64,000 bases of DNA from Emcibacter sp. GTDB lineage: Bacteria > Pseudomonadota > Alphaproteobacteria > Sphingomonadales > Emcibacteraceae. Under the pieces are notes generated by a model. That model had not been told where the DNA came from, ran no database searches, and saw only the letters and a list, made by a program, of their open reading frames with translations. Each line of letters opens with the position of its first letter. The first letter of the stretch is position 1. The position numbers and the translations under genes were made by a program. The stretch is from NCBI GenBank assembly GCA_021774785.1, contig JAJFIQ010000019.1, forward strand, positions 310,001 to 374,000, read 5' to 3'. Shown piece after piece: positions 54,102-63,411 of this stretch.

Positions 54102-54679
54102 AAAAAATATGTGTTTATTGTGGGTCTAGCTCCGGTAAAAGCCCTGAATATATTGAATCCGCCCGTATCCTAGGCAGGGAATTGGTGAAGCGAAATATTA
54201 CGTTGGTTTATGGCGGTGCCAGTGTGGGAATAATGGGTGAAATTGCTGATACTGTATTGGCTGCCGGTGGTGAGGTTATTGGCATAATGCCACAGGCTTT
54301 AGCCGATAAAGAAATATCCCATAAGGGTTTGACCGAACTAAGGGTCGTGCAGTCTATGCATGAGCGCAAGGCAATGATGGAAGAAATTTCAGATGGTTTT
54401 ATTGCACTTCCCGGCGGTATGGGCACTATTGAAGAGTTATTTGAGGTATTGACCTGGTCACAGCTTGGATACCATAGAAAGCCCTGCGCCCTGCTTAATA
54501 TTAAGGGGTATTATGATTCTATTACCCAATTTTTAAATCATGCCGTAGAAGAACAATTTGTGAAATCCATTCACCGTGAGATGATTTTGATCGAAGACAA
54601 TTCGACAAGGTTATTAGATCTTATGGCAACATATCAGTCACCAAAGGTTGATAAGTGGATTGGGCGCAAACAAACCTAG
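54098..54679 (+). CDS. LOG family protein (TIGR00730), nucleotide 5'-monophosphate phosphoribohydrolase-like
   Basis: A 193-residue Rossmann-like protein. The catalytic and nucleotide motifs of the LOG family are intact: YGGASVGIMG (38-47), MHERKAMME (87-95) and PGGMGTIEE (105-113). Family members cleave the N-glycosidic bond of nucleoside monophosphates, releasing a free base (cytokinins in plants and some bacteria; AMP/GMP-type substrates in others). It is translationally coupled to the PLP dehydratase; the pairing may be only transcriptional convenience. Confidence 0.92.
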   Translation: MKKICVYCGSSSGKSPEYIESARILGRELVKRNITLVYGGASVGIMGEIADTVLAAGGEVIGIMPQALADKEISHKGLTELRVVQSMHERKAMMEEISDGFIALPGGMGTIEELFEVLTWSQLGYHRKPCALLNIKGYYDSITQFLNHAVEEQFVKSIHREMILIEDNSTRLLDLMATYQSPKVDKWIGRKQT

Positions 54680-54738
54680 CCGCCCCTGAAAATATATGCT
54701 AGCGTCCGGCTAAATAAAAATCATACCGGGATAGAAAA

Positions 54739-56388
54739 ATGAAAAAAATACTGTTTGTTATGTTTATCATAGCCATCGGCTTGACGATTGCTGTTTATGA
54801 TAAGGTACCCCCCCATAAAGTTGCCATAAACATTGATGTTGAACGCTTAACAGAAAACACCAAGATTTTGGCTTCCGATGAATTTGAAGGCCGTGGCCCG
54901 GGAACGGCGGGTGAGGAAAAGACTATTAATTTCCTGAAGCAGGAATTTGAAAAACTGGGACTGAAACCGGGAAATGGCGACAGTTATTTTCAAGGTGCAA
55001 ACATGGTGGAAATTACCGCTTCTCCTGAAACCAGTATGAATATAGAGACAGCCGATGGTGTAACAGCACTTAAATACGGGCCGGAATTTATGGGCTGGAC
55101 CAAGCGTGTTACGGACGCCGTCTTTGTCAGGGACAGCGAAATGGTCTTTGTTGGATATGGAGCAGTGGCACCTGAATATGGCTGGAATGATTATGACGGT
55201 ATAGATGTTAAGGGAAAAACCGTTGTTGTCATGGTCAATGACCCCGGTTTTGCCACACAAAACCCTGAGCTGTTTACCGGAAATGCCATGACCTATTACG
55301 GGCGCTGGACATATAAATATGAGGAAGCCGCCCGTCAGGGAGCTGAAGCTGTCATCATTATCCATGAAACAAAGCCTGCTGCATACCCGTGGGAAGTCGT
55401 AGAAGGAAGCTGGTCAGGCCCCCAATTTACCCTTGAAAGCGAAGATGGTAATATGTCGCGGGTCGTTGCGGAATCCTGGGTTCCCGGTGAGGAAATGGCC
55501 AAAATTTTTAGTGCGGCTGGACTTGATTATAAGGAAATGACCGCGCTCGCAGCGACCAAAGACTTTAAAGCGGTTTCTTTAAAGGCGAAGATGTCTGTTA
55601 CGTTAAAAAATAAGATACGGCGGGTCGTGTCCAATAATGTGGTTGCCATATTGCCGGGCGCGGAACGGGCCGATGAATATATTATCCATATGTCCCATTG
55701 GGATCATATGGGACGGGATACTTCACTGGAAGGTGATCAGATTTATAATGGTGCCGCAGATAATGCCAGCGGTACTGCCGGATTGATTGAGCTAGCGAAT
55801 GCTTATCTTTCCGGTGCACAGAAACCAGGTCGTTCGATCATGTTTCTGGCGGTTACCGCAGAAGAACAGGGTTTGCTTGGCTCTGAATATTACGGCAAAA
55901 ATCCAATTGTTCCGCTAAACAAGACTGTGGCAGCTATAAATATGGATGTGCTTGGCTATATTGGTGAAACCCATGACGTGACTATTGTCGGTTACGGTAA
56001 TTCCGAATTGGATGATTATGTTGACCGGGCGGTTCAAAAGCAGAAGCGTATTGCTAATCCCGACCCCAAGCCGGAAAATGGTTATTTTTATCGGTCAGAT
56101 CATTTCAGCCTTTCCAAGGAAGGTGTGCCGGCGGTTTATTTTGAAGCTGGTGAAAATAGTATTGAACATGGCCTGAAGTGGGGGAAAGAGAAAGCAGCGG
56201 ATTATGTGGCCAACCGTTACCATAAACCGTCCGATGAATATTCTGAGAGCTGGAATATGTTAGGTGCGGTTAAGGATTTGGAACTGATGTATAAAATCGG
56301 GCTGCAATTGTCCCACGAAGACAGTTTTCCCAACTGGCGTGAAGGCAATGAATTCAGAGCCAAACGTGATGCCATGATGAAGGAATAA
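54739..56388 (+). CDS. M28 family metallopeptidase with PA domain
   Basis: A 549-residue exported or membrane-anchored aminopeptidase-type enzyme (hydrophobic N-terminus about 3-20). A protease-associated region lies at about 130-260 (MVFVGYGAVAPEYGWNDYDG). The M28 zinc site follows: HMSHWDHMG, NGAADNASGTAG, TAEEQGLLGSEYY and the last ligand in YFYRSDHFSLS. It would release N-terminal residues from peptides in the periplasm. GGGA precedes the ATG. A PepSY protein gene begins five bases after the stop. Confidence 0.9.
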   Translation: MKKILFVMFIIAIGLTIAVYDKVPPHKVAINIDVERLTENTKILASDEFEGRGPGTAGEEKTINFLKQEFEKLGLKPGNGDSYFQGANMVEITASPETSMNIETADGVTALKYGPEFMGWTKRVTDAVFVRDSEMVFVGYGAVAPEYGWNDYDGIDVKGKTVVVMVNDPGFATQNPELFTGNAMTYYGRWTYKYEEAARQGAEAVIIIHETKPAAYPWEVVEGSWSGPQFTLESEDGNMSRVVAESWVPGEEMAKIFSAAGLDYKEMTALAATKDFKAVSLKAKMSVTLKNKIRRVVSNNVVAILPGAERADEYIIHMSHWDHMGRDTSLEGDQIYNGAADNASGTAGLIELANAYLSGAQKPGRSIMFLAVTAEEQGLLGSEYYGKNPIVPLNKTVAAINMDVLGYIGETHDVTIVGYGNSELDDYVDRAVQKQKRIANPDPKPENGYFYRSDHFSLSKEGVPAVYFEAGENSIEHGLKWGKEKAADYVANRYHKPSDEYSESWNMLGAVKDLELMYKIGLQLSHEDSFPNWREGNEFRAKRDAMMKE

Positions 56389-56393
56389 GTGCG

Positions 56394-57155
56394 ATGGATG
56401 TAGCGCGACGATCCGGCAAATCAAAATCGGTAAATTATAAGCTGATATTTCGCCGGATTCATAAATGGGTAGGTCTAATCGTTGGCATACAACTTGTCCT
56501 GTGGATGGCGAGCGGTTTTATTATGTCATATTATCCGATTGAGGACGTTCATGGTGACCACCTGTGGCACAAAACGGCACAACCTTCCCCATTAAGTACG
56601 GAAGATATTTCATTTAACATCAAAGATCTGATGGTGAGATACGGCTCACAAGAGGTTAGCAATGTGCGCTTGTTTGCCAGAAATGGTCAAGCAGCTTATG
56701 AAGTGCGCCTGAAGGACGAAACAATATATCTTGATGCCAATGATGGAGAAACCCTTGCCCCCATTACTGAACAACAGGCGATAACCATTGCCAAGACGGC
56801 TTACCAATGGACAGGGCAATATAAATCAATCGAAAATATTACCGACAGTAAGCAATATGGTGAAATTCGGGGTCGGCCCCTGCCAATCTGGAAGGTGAAT
56901 TTTGACGATGATGTTAATACCAGCCTTTATGTGTCGCCTGATTATGCACGGGTAACCACGGCACGATCCGACATATGGCGACAATTTGATTTTTTCTGGA
57001 TGCTTCATATCATGGATTATGATACGCGGGATAATTTTAACACCTGGCTGTTGATTTTAGCATCAAGTTTGGGATTTTTTATCGCGTTAAGCGGTATGAT
57101 ATTGATTTTCTATGCCTTTACTAAGAAAGATTTTCGCTGGATTAGAAAGCGATAA
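56394..57155 (+). CDS. PepSY-domain membrane protein
   Basis: A 253-residue protein with two membrane helices: one after the Arg-rich start (RRIHKWVGLIVGIQLVLWMASG, about 21-42) and one near the C-terminus (about 218-240), flanking a periplasmic PepSY-like domain (APITEQQAITIAKTAYQW, and RPLPIWKVNFDDD). The IHxWxG motif is shared with PepSY_TM proteins linked to iron uptake or reduction. AAGGA within the end of the M28 gene serves its ATG, so the two are co-transcribed. PepSY domains can inhibit peptidases, which would suit that partner. Confidence 0.85.
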   Translation: MDVARRSGKSKSVNYKLIFRRIHKWVGLIVGIQLVLWMASGFIMSYYPIEDVHGDHLWHKTAQPSPLSTEDISFNIKDLMVRYGSQEVSNVRLFARNGQAAYEVRLKDETIYLDANDGETLAPITEQQAITIAKTAYQWTGQYKSIENITDSKQYGEIRGRPLPIWKVNFDDDVNTSLYVSPDYARVTTARSDIWRQFDFFWMLHIMDYDTRDNFNTWLLILASSLGFFIALSGMILIFYAFTKKDFRWIRKR

Positions 57156-57156
57156 T

Positions 57157-57477
57157 TTATCCGGTGGCGCATTTGGCACATTGGGGCAGGGACGGGTTTA
57201 GTTTAAGTCGCTTCCCCTCAATATCCTCACCACAAGTGATGCAATAGCCGAACTCGTCTTCTTCTATACGGTGAAGGGCAGAGATAATACGGGTTAGTTC
57301 CATCTGGCGCCTGCGGTCAACTTCCTGAGACATGGCTTGTTTTTGCAGGGCATCCATGCGCGAGAGACGACCAACCTTGCTTTGATCAAGGTCTACGGCG
57401 GCACTGTCTTCTTTAGCGAGGGTGATTAGTTCTTGTAAGGCATCTCTGTCTTCAAGTAATCGTTGCTTGTAGTTCAT
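57157..57477 (-). CDS. TraR/DksA-family zinc finger protein
   Basis: A 106-residue DksA-like protein. A coiled-coil N-terminal half (about 1-70) ends in a C4 zinc finger, C79, C82, C100, C103 (CITCGEDI and CAKC). DksA-family proteins enter the RNA polymerase secondary channel and adjust promoter opening, often with ppGpp. The coiled-coil tip lacks the usual DxxDxA motif in plain form, so activity may differ; this is a short paralogue, not full-length DksA. AAGG precedes the ATG. It converges on the PepSY gene with one base between the stops. Confidence 0.88.
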   Translation of the reverse strand: MNYKQRLLEDRDALQELITLAKEDSAAVDLDQSKVGRLSRMDALQKQAMSQEVDRRRQMELTRIISALHRIEEDEFGYCITCGEDIEGKRLKLNPSLPQCAKCATG

Positions 57478-57542
57478 TTTTTACCTTGTTAATTTCAAGT
57501 AATTTATAGATTATATGGAAAATTGCTCAATGGATACGCTCT

Positions 57543-58193
57543 ATGCAAAAAATAATCACCGACCATTTTCCTGAATTGGATCAGCTTTCGGACGAAAGCA
57601 AAAATATTCTTGAGACTGGCATCCAAATTACCAAGGCCCCTGCCGGTACAGTTATGTTCTCCGAAGGTAGTGAATGCAGGGGTTATGTCATGCTGCTTGC
57701 AGGGACAGTGCGGGTTCAGAAAACATCTGAAGATGGTAGGGAAATTGTTCTCTACCGGGTGGAAGAAGGTGAATCCTGTATCATGACCACCACTTGTCTG
57801 ATTTCTGAAGAGCATTACGGGGCAGAGGGGATTGCCGAAGCTGATATTACAGTAGCCACTGTGCCCCCAGCAACGTTTAATCACTTGCTGGAAAAATCCA
57901 GTAAATTTCGTAATTTTGTGTTTGAGGTTTATGCCAAACGTATGTCCATGTTAATGATGTTGGTGGAAGAGGTGGTGTTTAAAAAGCTCGATAAACGTCT
58001 GGCCCAATTGCTGTTGGACAGAAATAATAATCAGTTTGAGGTTACCCATCAGGACATTGCTCTGGAGCTTGGATCGGTGCGGGAAGTGGTTAGCCGCCAG
58101 CTAAAAGTTTTTGAACGGGGCGGGCTGATTAAACTGGGCCGTGGTATGATAGAGATCCTCAATCGAAGCGGGCTTCAGACGGCTGCTGATTAA
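57543..58193 (+). CDS. Crp/Fnr family regulator with conserved-looking cysteines
   Basis: A 216-residue regulator: cyclic-nucleotide-type beta-roll (about 10-125), long dimer helix (about 125-150) and winged HTH (THQDIALELGSVREVVSRQLK, about 168-188). There is no FNR-type N-terminal cysteine cluster. Three cysteines lie in the sensor domain: C45 (SECRGY), C79 and C85 (ESCIMTTTC), a spacing that could form a disulfide or persulfide switch. The two DUF2892 genes and a transporter set lie downstream on the same strand, with a short gap of 95 bases. Regulators of this look are often near sulfur-handling genes; that link is inference. Confidence 0.88.
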   Translation: MQKIITDHFPELDQLSDESKNILETGIQITKAPAGTVMFSEGSECRGYVMLLAGTVRVQKTSEDGREIVLYRVEEGESCIMTTTCLISEEHYGAEGIAEADITVATVPPATFNHLLEKSSKFRNFVFEVYAKRMSMLMMLVEEVVFKKLDKRLAQLLLDRNNNQFEVTHQDIALELGSVREVVSRQLKVFERGGLIKLGRGMIEILNRSGLQTAAD

Positions 58194-58288
58194 TTTTTCC
58201 CTTATGTGACTTCCGTCACTTATTTTCTTTAGTGTTTGTGTTTTACTTGCATTTATTGAGTAAAAATTCATCAAACAGGAGAGAAGTG

Positions 58289-58486
58289 ATGAAAACAAAT
58301 GTAGGTAACTTAGATATAATACTTCGTATCGTCGTCGGTGTAGCCTTGATAGTCGCAGCATTGACAGGATATTTTACACCTTGGGGCTGGATTGGTATAA
58401 TACCACTTGCTACCGCTATCATGGGCTGGTGCCCGGGATATTCATTGTTAAATGTGAGTAGCTGCCCACTTTCAAAAGGAGAATAG
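58289..58486 (+). CDS. DUF2892 small membrane protein
   Basis: A 65-residue YgaP-type inner-membrane domain: MKTNVGNLDIILRIVVGVAL then two helices and GWCPGYSLLNVSSC, with the conserved GxCPxY cysteine. DUF2892 is the membrane part of YgaP-like rhodaneses, here without the rhodanese. AGGAGA stands seven bases before ATG 58289; the longer frame upstream has no homology. The Crp/Fnr gene is upstream and a second DUF2892 gene starts one base after the stop. Confidence 0.88.
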   Translation: MKTNVGNLDIILRIVVGVALIVAALTGYFTPWGWIGIIPLATAIMGWCPGYSLLNVSSCPLSKGE

Positions 58487-58487
58487 A

Positions 58488-58691
58488 ATGGCCTTAGATC
58501 GTATTGTATTTGCCTTTGCTGGCGTGATGATAATGCTAAGTTTGGCTCTAGCCTTAACGATTCATATATATTGGTTGGGGCTTGCGGCTTTTGTTGGCTT
58601 GAACATGTTTCAGGCCGCCTTCACCGGCTTTTGTCCATTAGCAATAATGCTGAAAAAAGTCGGTGTAAAACCCGGCAAGGCATTTTCCTGA
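58488..58691 (+). CDS. Second DUF2892 small membrane protein
   Basis: A 67-residue protein with the same design (two helices, then FTGFCPLAIMLKKVGVKPG, with the conserved cysteine). It differs from its neighbour enough to be an old duplication. AGGAG in the end of the previous gene serves its ATG. The two may form a heterodimer. The MMPL transporter gene follows 19 bases later. Confidence 0.88.
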   Translation: MALDRIVFAFAGVMIMLSLALALTIHIYWLGLAAFVGLNMFQAAFTGFCPLAIMLKKVGVKPGKAFS

Positions 58692-58710
58692 GAAACCCAA
58701 GGGGGATAGC

Positions 58711-61293
58711 ATGATACATATTTCAGAAACAGCAACCCGTCGGCCCAAGGTATTTTTCTGGCTTAGTGGTCTTTTGAGTTTGATTATGATCAGCCTTGTG
58801 ACCTTGCCCAGTGTGTGGCCTACGTCTTTCGGGTTGTTAAATCCGCTTCAGATTGATACGGACCCGGAAAATATGCTGTCTCCTGATGAGCCAGTAAGGG
58901 TTTATCATAATGCCCAGAAAAAGGAATTTGCCCTTTATGACATGGTCGTCGTAGGGGTGGTGAATCAAACTAATCCGCAAGGGGTATTTAACAAGAGCTC
59001 GTTAACCGATATTCATGCCTTGGCTGATTTTGCGACTAGGGTCGATGGTGTTATTTCCGTTGACCTTATGTCCCCGTCCACGGTCGATAATATCGAACCG
59101 GGCGGGCCGGGTGTCGTAAAATTTGAATGGCTGATGAAAGAGCCGCCAGTGAATGATGCCGAGGCCCTTACTGTTCGTGACAAGGCCCAAAACCTGCCCT
59201 TACTTAATGGAACTATAGTATCCGAAGATGGCAAGGCTATCGCGCTCTATATCCCGATTACAGCCAAGAATATAAGTTACAATGTGGTTGAGGCATTAAA
59301 GAGCAAAATCAACGAATTTAATGGTGATGACCGTTACCATATTACCGGCCTGCCGGTGGCGCAGGATACCTTTGGCGTTGAAATGTTCATACAGATGGCT
59401 ATTTCAGCCCCCATGGCCATGCTGCTGATTTTTTTGTTAATGTGGTATTTTTTCAAGAAAGCATCGCTTGTTGTATCCCCAATGATTGTTGCCATGGTGT
59501 CGGTGATTACCACCATGGGGCTTCTTGTGATAACCGGTAATACTGTTCATATCATGAGCAGTATGATTCCGATTTTCATCATGCCAATTGCGGTATTGGA
59601 TGCTATTCATATATTAAGCGATTTTTACGATAAATATCCGCAGTTTAAAGACCGTAAAACGACCATTCAGCATGTGATGAAAGAATTGTCAGCACCCATG
59701 TTGTTTACGACATTGACCACGGCGGTTGGTTTTGCTTCTCTTGCTCTGACGCCTATTCCTCCGGTACAGGTTTTTGGGTTATTTGTATCCATTGGTGTCG
59801 TTCTGGCATGGTTCTTTACCATCACGCTTGTCCCGGCTTATATTATGTTGATGCCGGAAGAAAGCTTCGCCGATTTCGGCCTTGATCATAGTGAGGGGGA
59901 TAGCAATAGCCCCTTGGCCAGAACTCTGAACGGACTTGGTCGGGTGACATTTTGTGGCGCGAAAATGATTATTGTGGCGGTGTTTGTACTGGCAGGTGTC
60001 GCATGGGTCGGTGTTAACAAGATCGTTATAAATGACAATCCGGTGAAATGGTTCTCTCCTGACCATGAAATCCGGGTCGCGGACCGGGCGCTAAACGAAC
60101 GGTTCGCGGGAACTTACATGGCTTATCTGGTATTGGAAGGCAAAGAGGAAGCACAGCTCTCCCAATTTGCCGACGGATTGAAACTGGGAATGCAGTCCCA
60201 TGGCCTGTTAGAATTAATCCCGGATGTGGAAACATTTTCGCTGGAAGCAAAGGATGCCAAAGAGCTTGTAAATCTACTCGTTCAAAAGATTGAACAACGC
60301 ATGGAGATTGTTTCCGATGAAGATTGGGATAAATGGGATGTGGCACTTACCTGGGTCGGAGAATATCTGGGCCGTGGTGAAACCTTCAAAAACCCTGACG
60401 TCCTGAGATATATGAGCCGCCTACAGGACTATCTGCAAAGCACGGGCTTGGTTGGTAAAAGCAACAGCCTGTCCGATGTGGTCAAGACTGTGCATCGCGA
60501 GCTATTTATGGGCCGCGCGACAGATTACCGTATCCCTGAAAGCCGTGGTTCGGTGGCTGAAACCCTTATCACCTATCAGAATAGCCACCGTCCACAGGAT
60601 TTATGGCACTTTGTCACACCGGATTATAAAAAGTCCAATATGTGGCTTCAGTTAAAGTCTGGTGATAATCGGGATATGAGTGCCCTGATAGATAAAGTTG
60701 ACCAGTTTATTGAGGATAACCCGTCACCGGAGGGTATTACCCATAACTGGTTCGGGCTGACTTATATCAATGTAATCTGGCAGGATAAAATGGTTAGCGG
60801 TATGGCTGAGGCCTTCATCGGCAGCTTTATCATAGTCCTGATAATGATGACGTTCCTGTTCCGGTCATTGTGGTGGGGCATATTGGCTATGATCCCGCTG
60901 ACCTTCACTATTAGTATGATTTATGGATTCATTGGCTTGATCGGTAAGGATTACGATATGCCGGTGGCTGTATTGTCTTCGCTAAGTCTGGGTCTAGCTG
61001 TGGATTATGCCATTCACTTTTTAGCCAGAAGCCGGGAAATGAGAAAGAAATTTTCCGACTGGAAAGAAACCTCGGTTGCTGTTTTTGGAGAGCCAGCCCG
61101 CGCTATTGCCCGTAATGTGATTGTGGTTGGTATTGGCTTCATACCACTGCTTGCGGCACCGTTGGTTCCCTATCAAACCGTTGGTGTTTTTATATCGGCT
61201 ATTTTGGTTCTGGCCGGTGTAGCGACGCTTACCATTCTTCCGGCTTTGATCCGTTCATTTGAAAGTCTGCTGTTTAAAAAGGATGTAACATGA
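58711..61293 (+). CDS. MMPL/RND superfamily exporter
   Basis: An 860-residue transporter with two repeats: TM1 about 14-34, then a periplasmic domain, TM2-6 about 225-380; TM7 about 412-432, second domain, TM8-12 about 700-850. The repeat motifs IMPIAVLDAIHILSDFY and SLGLAVDYAIHFL hold the charged membrane residues. It belongs with hydrophobe exporters that move lipids or hydrophobic compounds out of the membrane. AGGGGG precedes the ATG. It overlaps the LolA-like gene by four bases (ATGA), and a beta-barrel gene follows, a common three-gene set. Confidence 0.9.
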   Translation: MIHISETATRRPKVFFWLSGLLSLIMISLVTLPSVWPTSFGLLNPLQIDTDPENMLSPDEPVRVYHNAQKKEFALYDMVVVGVVNQTNPQGVFNKSSLTDIHALADFATRVDGVISVDLMSPSTVDNIEPGGPGVVKFEWLMKEPPVNDAEALTVRDKAQNLPLLNGTIVSEDGKAIALYIPITAKNISYNVVEALKSKINEFNGDDRYHITGLPVAQDTFGVEMFIQMAISAPMAMLLIFLLMWYFFKKASLVVSPMIVAMVSVITTMGLLVITGNTVHIMSSMIPIFIMPIAVLDAIHILSDFYDKYPQFKDRKTTIQHVMKELSAPMLFTTLTTAVGFASLALTPIPPVQVFGLFVSIGVVLAWFFTITLVPAYIMLMPEESFADFGLDHSEGDSNSPLARTLNGLGRVTFCGAKMIIVAVFVLAGVAWVGVNKIVINDNPVKWFSPDHEIRVADRALNERFAGTYMAYLVLEGKEEAQLSQFADGLKLGMQSHGLLELIPDVETFSLEAKDAKELVNLLVQKIEQRMEIVSDEDWDKWDVALTWVGEYLGRGETFKNPDVLRYMSRLQDYLQSTGLVGKSNSLSDVVKTVHRELFMGRATDYRIPESRGSVAETLITYQNSHRPQDLWHFVTPDYKKSNMWLQLKSGDNRDMSALIDKVDQFIEDNPSPEGITHNWFGLTYINVIWQDKMVSGMAEAFIGSFIIVLIMMTFLFRSLWWGILAMIPLTFTISMIYGFIGLIGKDYDMPVAVLSSLSLGLAVDYAIHFLARSREMRKKFSDWKETSVAVFGEPARAIARNVIVVGIGFIPLLAAPLVPYQTVGVFISAILVLAGVATLTILPALIRSFESLLFKKDVT

Positions 61294-62075
61294 AAAATAT
61301 ATTCAAATTATTTTTGGTTTTGTCATTTCTAGGGGCTGTTCCGGCAGCGGCAATGGATGTTATGGAGGTCGTAAAGAAGGCCAATCATGTTTCCTATTAC
61401 AAGGGCGATGACGGCCGGGCAAAGGTCAATATGCGTATCATTGATGCCCAAGGCCGTGAAAGGGTGCGGGAATTTATCATTCTGCGCAAGGATGACGGTG
61501 ATGATGATGGTAAACAAAAATTCTATGTTTATTTCAATAAACCGGCAGATGTGAAAAAAATGGTTTTTATGGTGGTCAAGAATATGGACCGGGATGATGA
61601 CCGCTGGTTATATCTTCCGGGTCTTGATCTGGTGAAACGCATAGCCGCCAGTGATGAACGAACCAGTTTTGTTGGTTCCCATTTTTTTTATGAGGATGTA
61701 TCCGGGCGTGGAATTCAGGAAGACACTCATGCGATAGTAGAAGAAAATGACAGTACTTATGTGGTGGAAAGCAAGCCAAAGGATGCGAAAGCAGTGGAAT
61801 TCACCTCTTTCAAAAGCTGGATACATAAGGCAACATTTCTGCCAATTAAAACAGAATATTATGATGATCAGGGAAAGAAAACCCGAAGTTATACGGCCCT
61901 GAAAGTGGAAATGATTGGCGGTCATCCTACGGTTACTGCTGCCAGCATGGAAAACCACCAAACCGGGGGTAAAACCCTGATGAATTACAGTGTGGTGAAA
62001 TATGATGTTGGGCTGCCGGATAATATCTTCAGTGAACGGTATTTGCGTAAAGCGCCCCGTAAATATTTAAGGTAA
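61290..62075 (+). CDS. Outer-membrane lipoprotein-sorting-like (LolA-fold) protein
   Basis: A 261-residue periplasmic protein of the LolA-like group associated with MMPL exporters. Signal peptide about 1-21 (cut near AAAMD). The fold markers are REFIILRKDDGDDDG, KKMVFMVVKNMDRDDDRWLYLPGLDLVKRIA and GSHFFYEDVSGRG. It should shield a hydrophobic substrate between the inner-membrane pump and the outer membrane. Translationally coupled to the MMPL gene; the barrel gene follows three bases after its stop. Confidence 0.88.
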   Translation: MKNIFKLFLVLSFLGAVPAAAMDVMEVVKKANHVSYYKGDDGRAKVNMRIIDAQGRERVREFIILRKDDGDDDGKQKFYVYFNKPADVKKMVFMVVKNMDRDDDRWLYLPGLDLVKRIAASDERTSFVGSHFFYEDVSGRGIQEDTHAIVEENDSTYVVESKPKDAKAVEFTSFKSWIHKATFLPIKTEYYDDQGKKTRSYTALKVEMIGGHPTVTAASMENHQTGGKTLMNYSVVKYDVGLPDNIFSERYLRKAPRKYLR

Positions 62076-62078
62076 ATT

Positions 62079-63410
62079 ATGATCCAACTTGTTGTCGTTA
62101 TATTATTTCTGGTGGTGCCTCAATTATTGCAGGCGCAGGAAATAGAGCTGCCGGCAGGATTGGACGATCTTTCCATTATGACGCAGGAGGATGACACAGA
62201 ACAGGGTCTGCCATTTGATCTGAGTGGTTTTCTGGAAAGCCGGGTCGGGACACGAATGCAAAATGATGCCCATGAAAAGGATATGAGCATTGGTGAGATA
62301 CGGCTTCAAGTTGGAATAGAAAAAGAATTTGATAGTCTAACGTTTAACTTTGTTTCTGATTTTATTTATGATCCGGTATTGGACAAACATTCTCTTGATC
62401 TGGAAACAGGGCAGGGTTTCGTGGATATACGCGAGGCAAATATTGTATTTAGCCCGCTGGAATTTATGGATGTGAAAGTCGGACGTCAGGTTCTCACATG
62501 GGGCACGGGGGATTTGGCCTTTATCAATGATCTTTTTCCCAAGGATTGGAATAGTTTTTTCATAGGCCGGGATGATGAATATTTGAAAGCTCCGTCCGAT
62601 GCCATCAAGACGGCGTTCTTCTTCGGGGACTATAATCTGGATATTATCTATATGCCGCGATTTGATGTGGATCGTTTTATTGACGGGTCGCGCATTTCCT
62701 TTTTTGACCGGGCAAGTGGAGGGTTGAGTGGACGTGAGAATCCTGTTCTTGATGACCGTCCGGATACATGGTTCAGTGATGATGAACTGGCCGCGCGTTT
62801 TTATCACTCTTTCGGTGCTTATGAAACCGCGCTTTATTATTACAGTGGATATTGGAAAAGTCCAGCAGGTCAGGATATGTCCACAGGGCTGGCGACCTTT
62901 CCGCGTCTTCAGGTTTTTGGTGCAAGTGTGCGGGGGCCACTGTCAAAAGGGATTGGTTCGGTAGAAGTGGGTTATTATAAAAGTGAGGGCGGTGCCGCAT
63001 CAAACCCGCTTATCCGTAATGATGAATTTCGCCTGCTTGTGGGCTATGAACAGGAAATTGGTACTGAATTTACAGGGTCCTTTCAATATTATTTGGAGCG
63101 TAAGCTGGATCATAGTCAATATCTGGCCTCGTTACCGGTTGGGGTCATTCGGGACAAGCAAAATAGGCATCTTTTCACCGTTCGTCTGACCAAAATGCTT
63201 ATGCAGCAGGATTTGAAACTGTCCTTGTTTAATTTTTATTCACCCTCCGATAAGGACGGTTACCTGCGTTTGAATGTATCTTATAAAATTCGGGATAATT
63301 TAAAAGTTGAGGCGGGGGGTAATGTTTTTTATGGACAAAAGGATTATAGCTTTTTTGGGCAGTTTAAAGATAATAGTAATATATTTACTGCTCTGCGCTA
63401 TGATTTTTAA
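62079..63410 (+). CDS. Outer-membrane beta-barrel protein (DUF1302-like)
   Basis: A 443-residue exported protein (signal peptide about 1-19, cut after LLQA). Amphipathic strands alternate through the protein, and the C-terminus ends in a strand with terminal Phe (SNIFTALRYDF), the barrel-insertion signal. The segment VKVGRQVLTWGTGDLAFIND resembles the DUF1302 family often found beside MMPL and LolA-like genes. It would be the outer-membrane port of the export route. AAGG precedes the ATG. Last gene of the probable six-gene operon beginning at 57543. Confidence 0.8.
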   Translation: MIQLVVVILFLVVPQLLQAQEIELPAGLDDLSIMTQEDDTEQGLPFDLSGFLESRVGTRMQNDAHEKDMSIGEIRLQVGIEKEFDSLTFNFVSDFIYDPVLDKHSLDLETGQGFVDIREANIVFSPLEFMDVKVGRQVLTWGTGDLAFINDLFPKDWNSFFIGRDDEYLKAPSDAIKTAFFFGDYNLDIIYMPRFDVDRFIDGSRISFFDRASGGLSGRENPVLDDRPDTWFSDDELAARFYHSFGAYETALYYYSGYWKSPAGQDMSTGLATFPRLQVFGASVRGPLSKGIGSVEVGYYKSEGGAASNPLIRNDEFRLLVGYEQEIGTEFTGSFQYYLERKLDHSQYLASLPVGVIRDKQNRHLFTVRLTKMLMQQDLKLSLFNFYSPSDKDGYLRLNVSYKIRDNLKVEAGGNVFYGQKDYSFFGQFKDNSNIFTALRYDF

Positions 63411-63411
63411 G

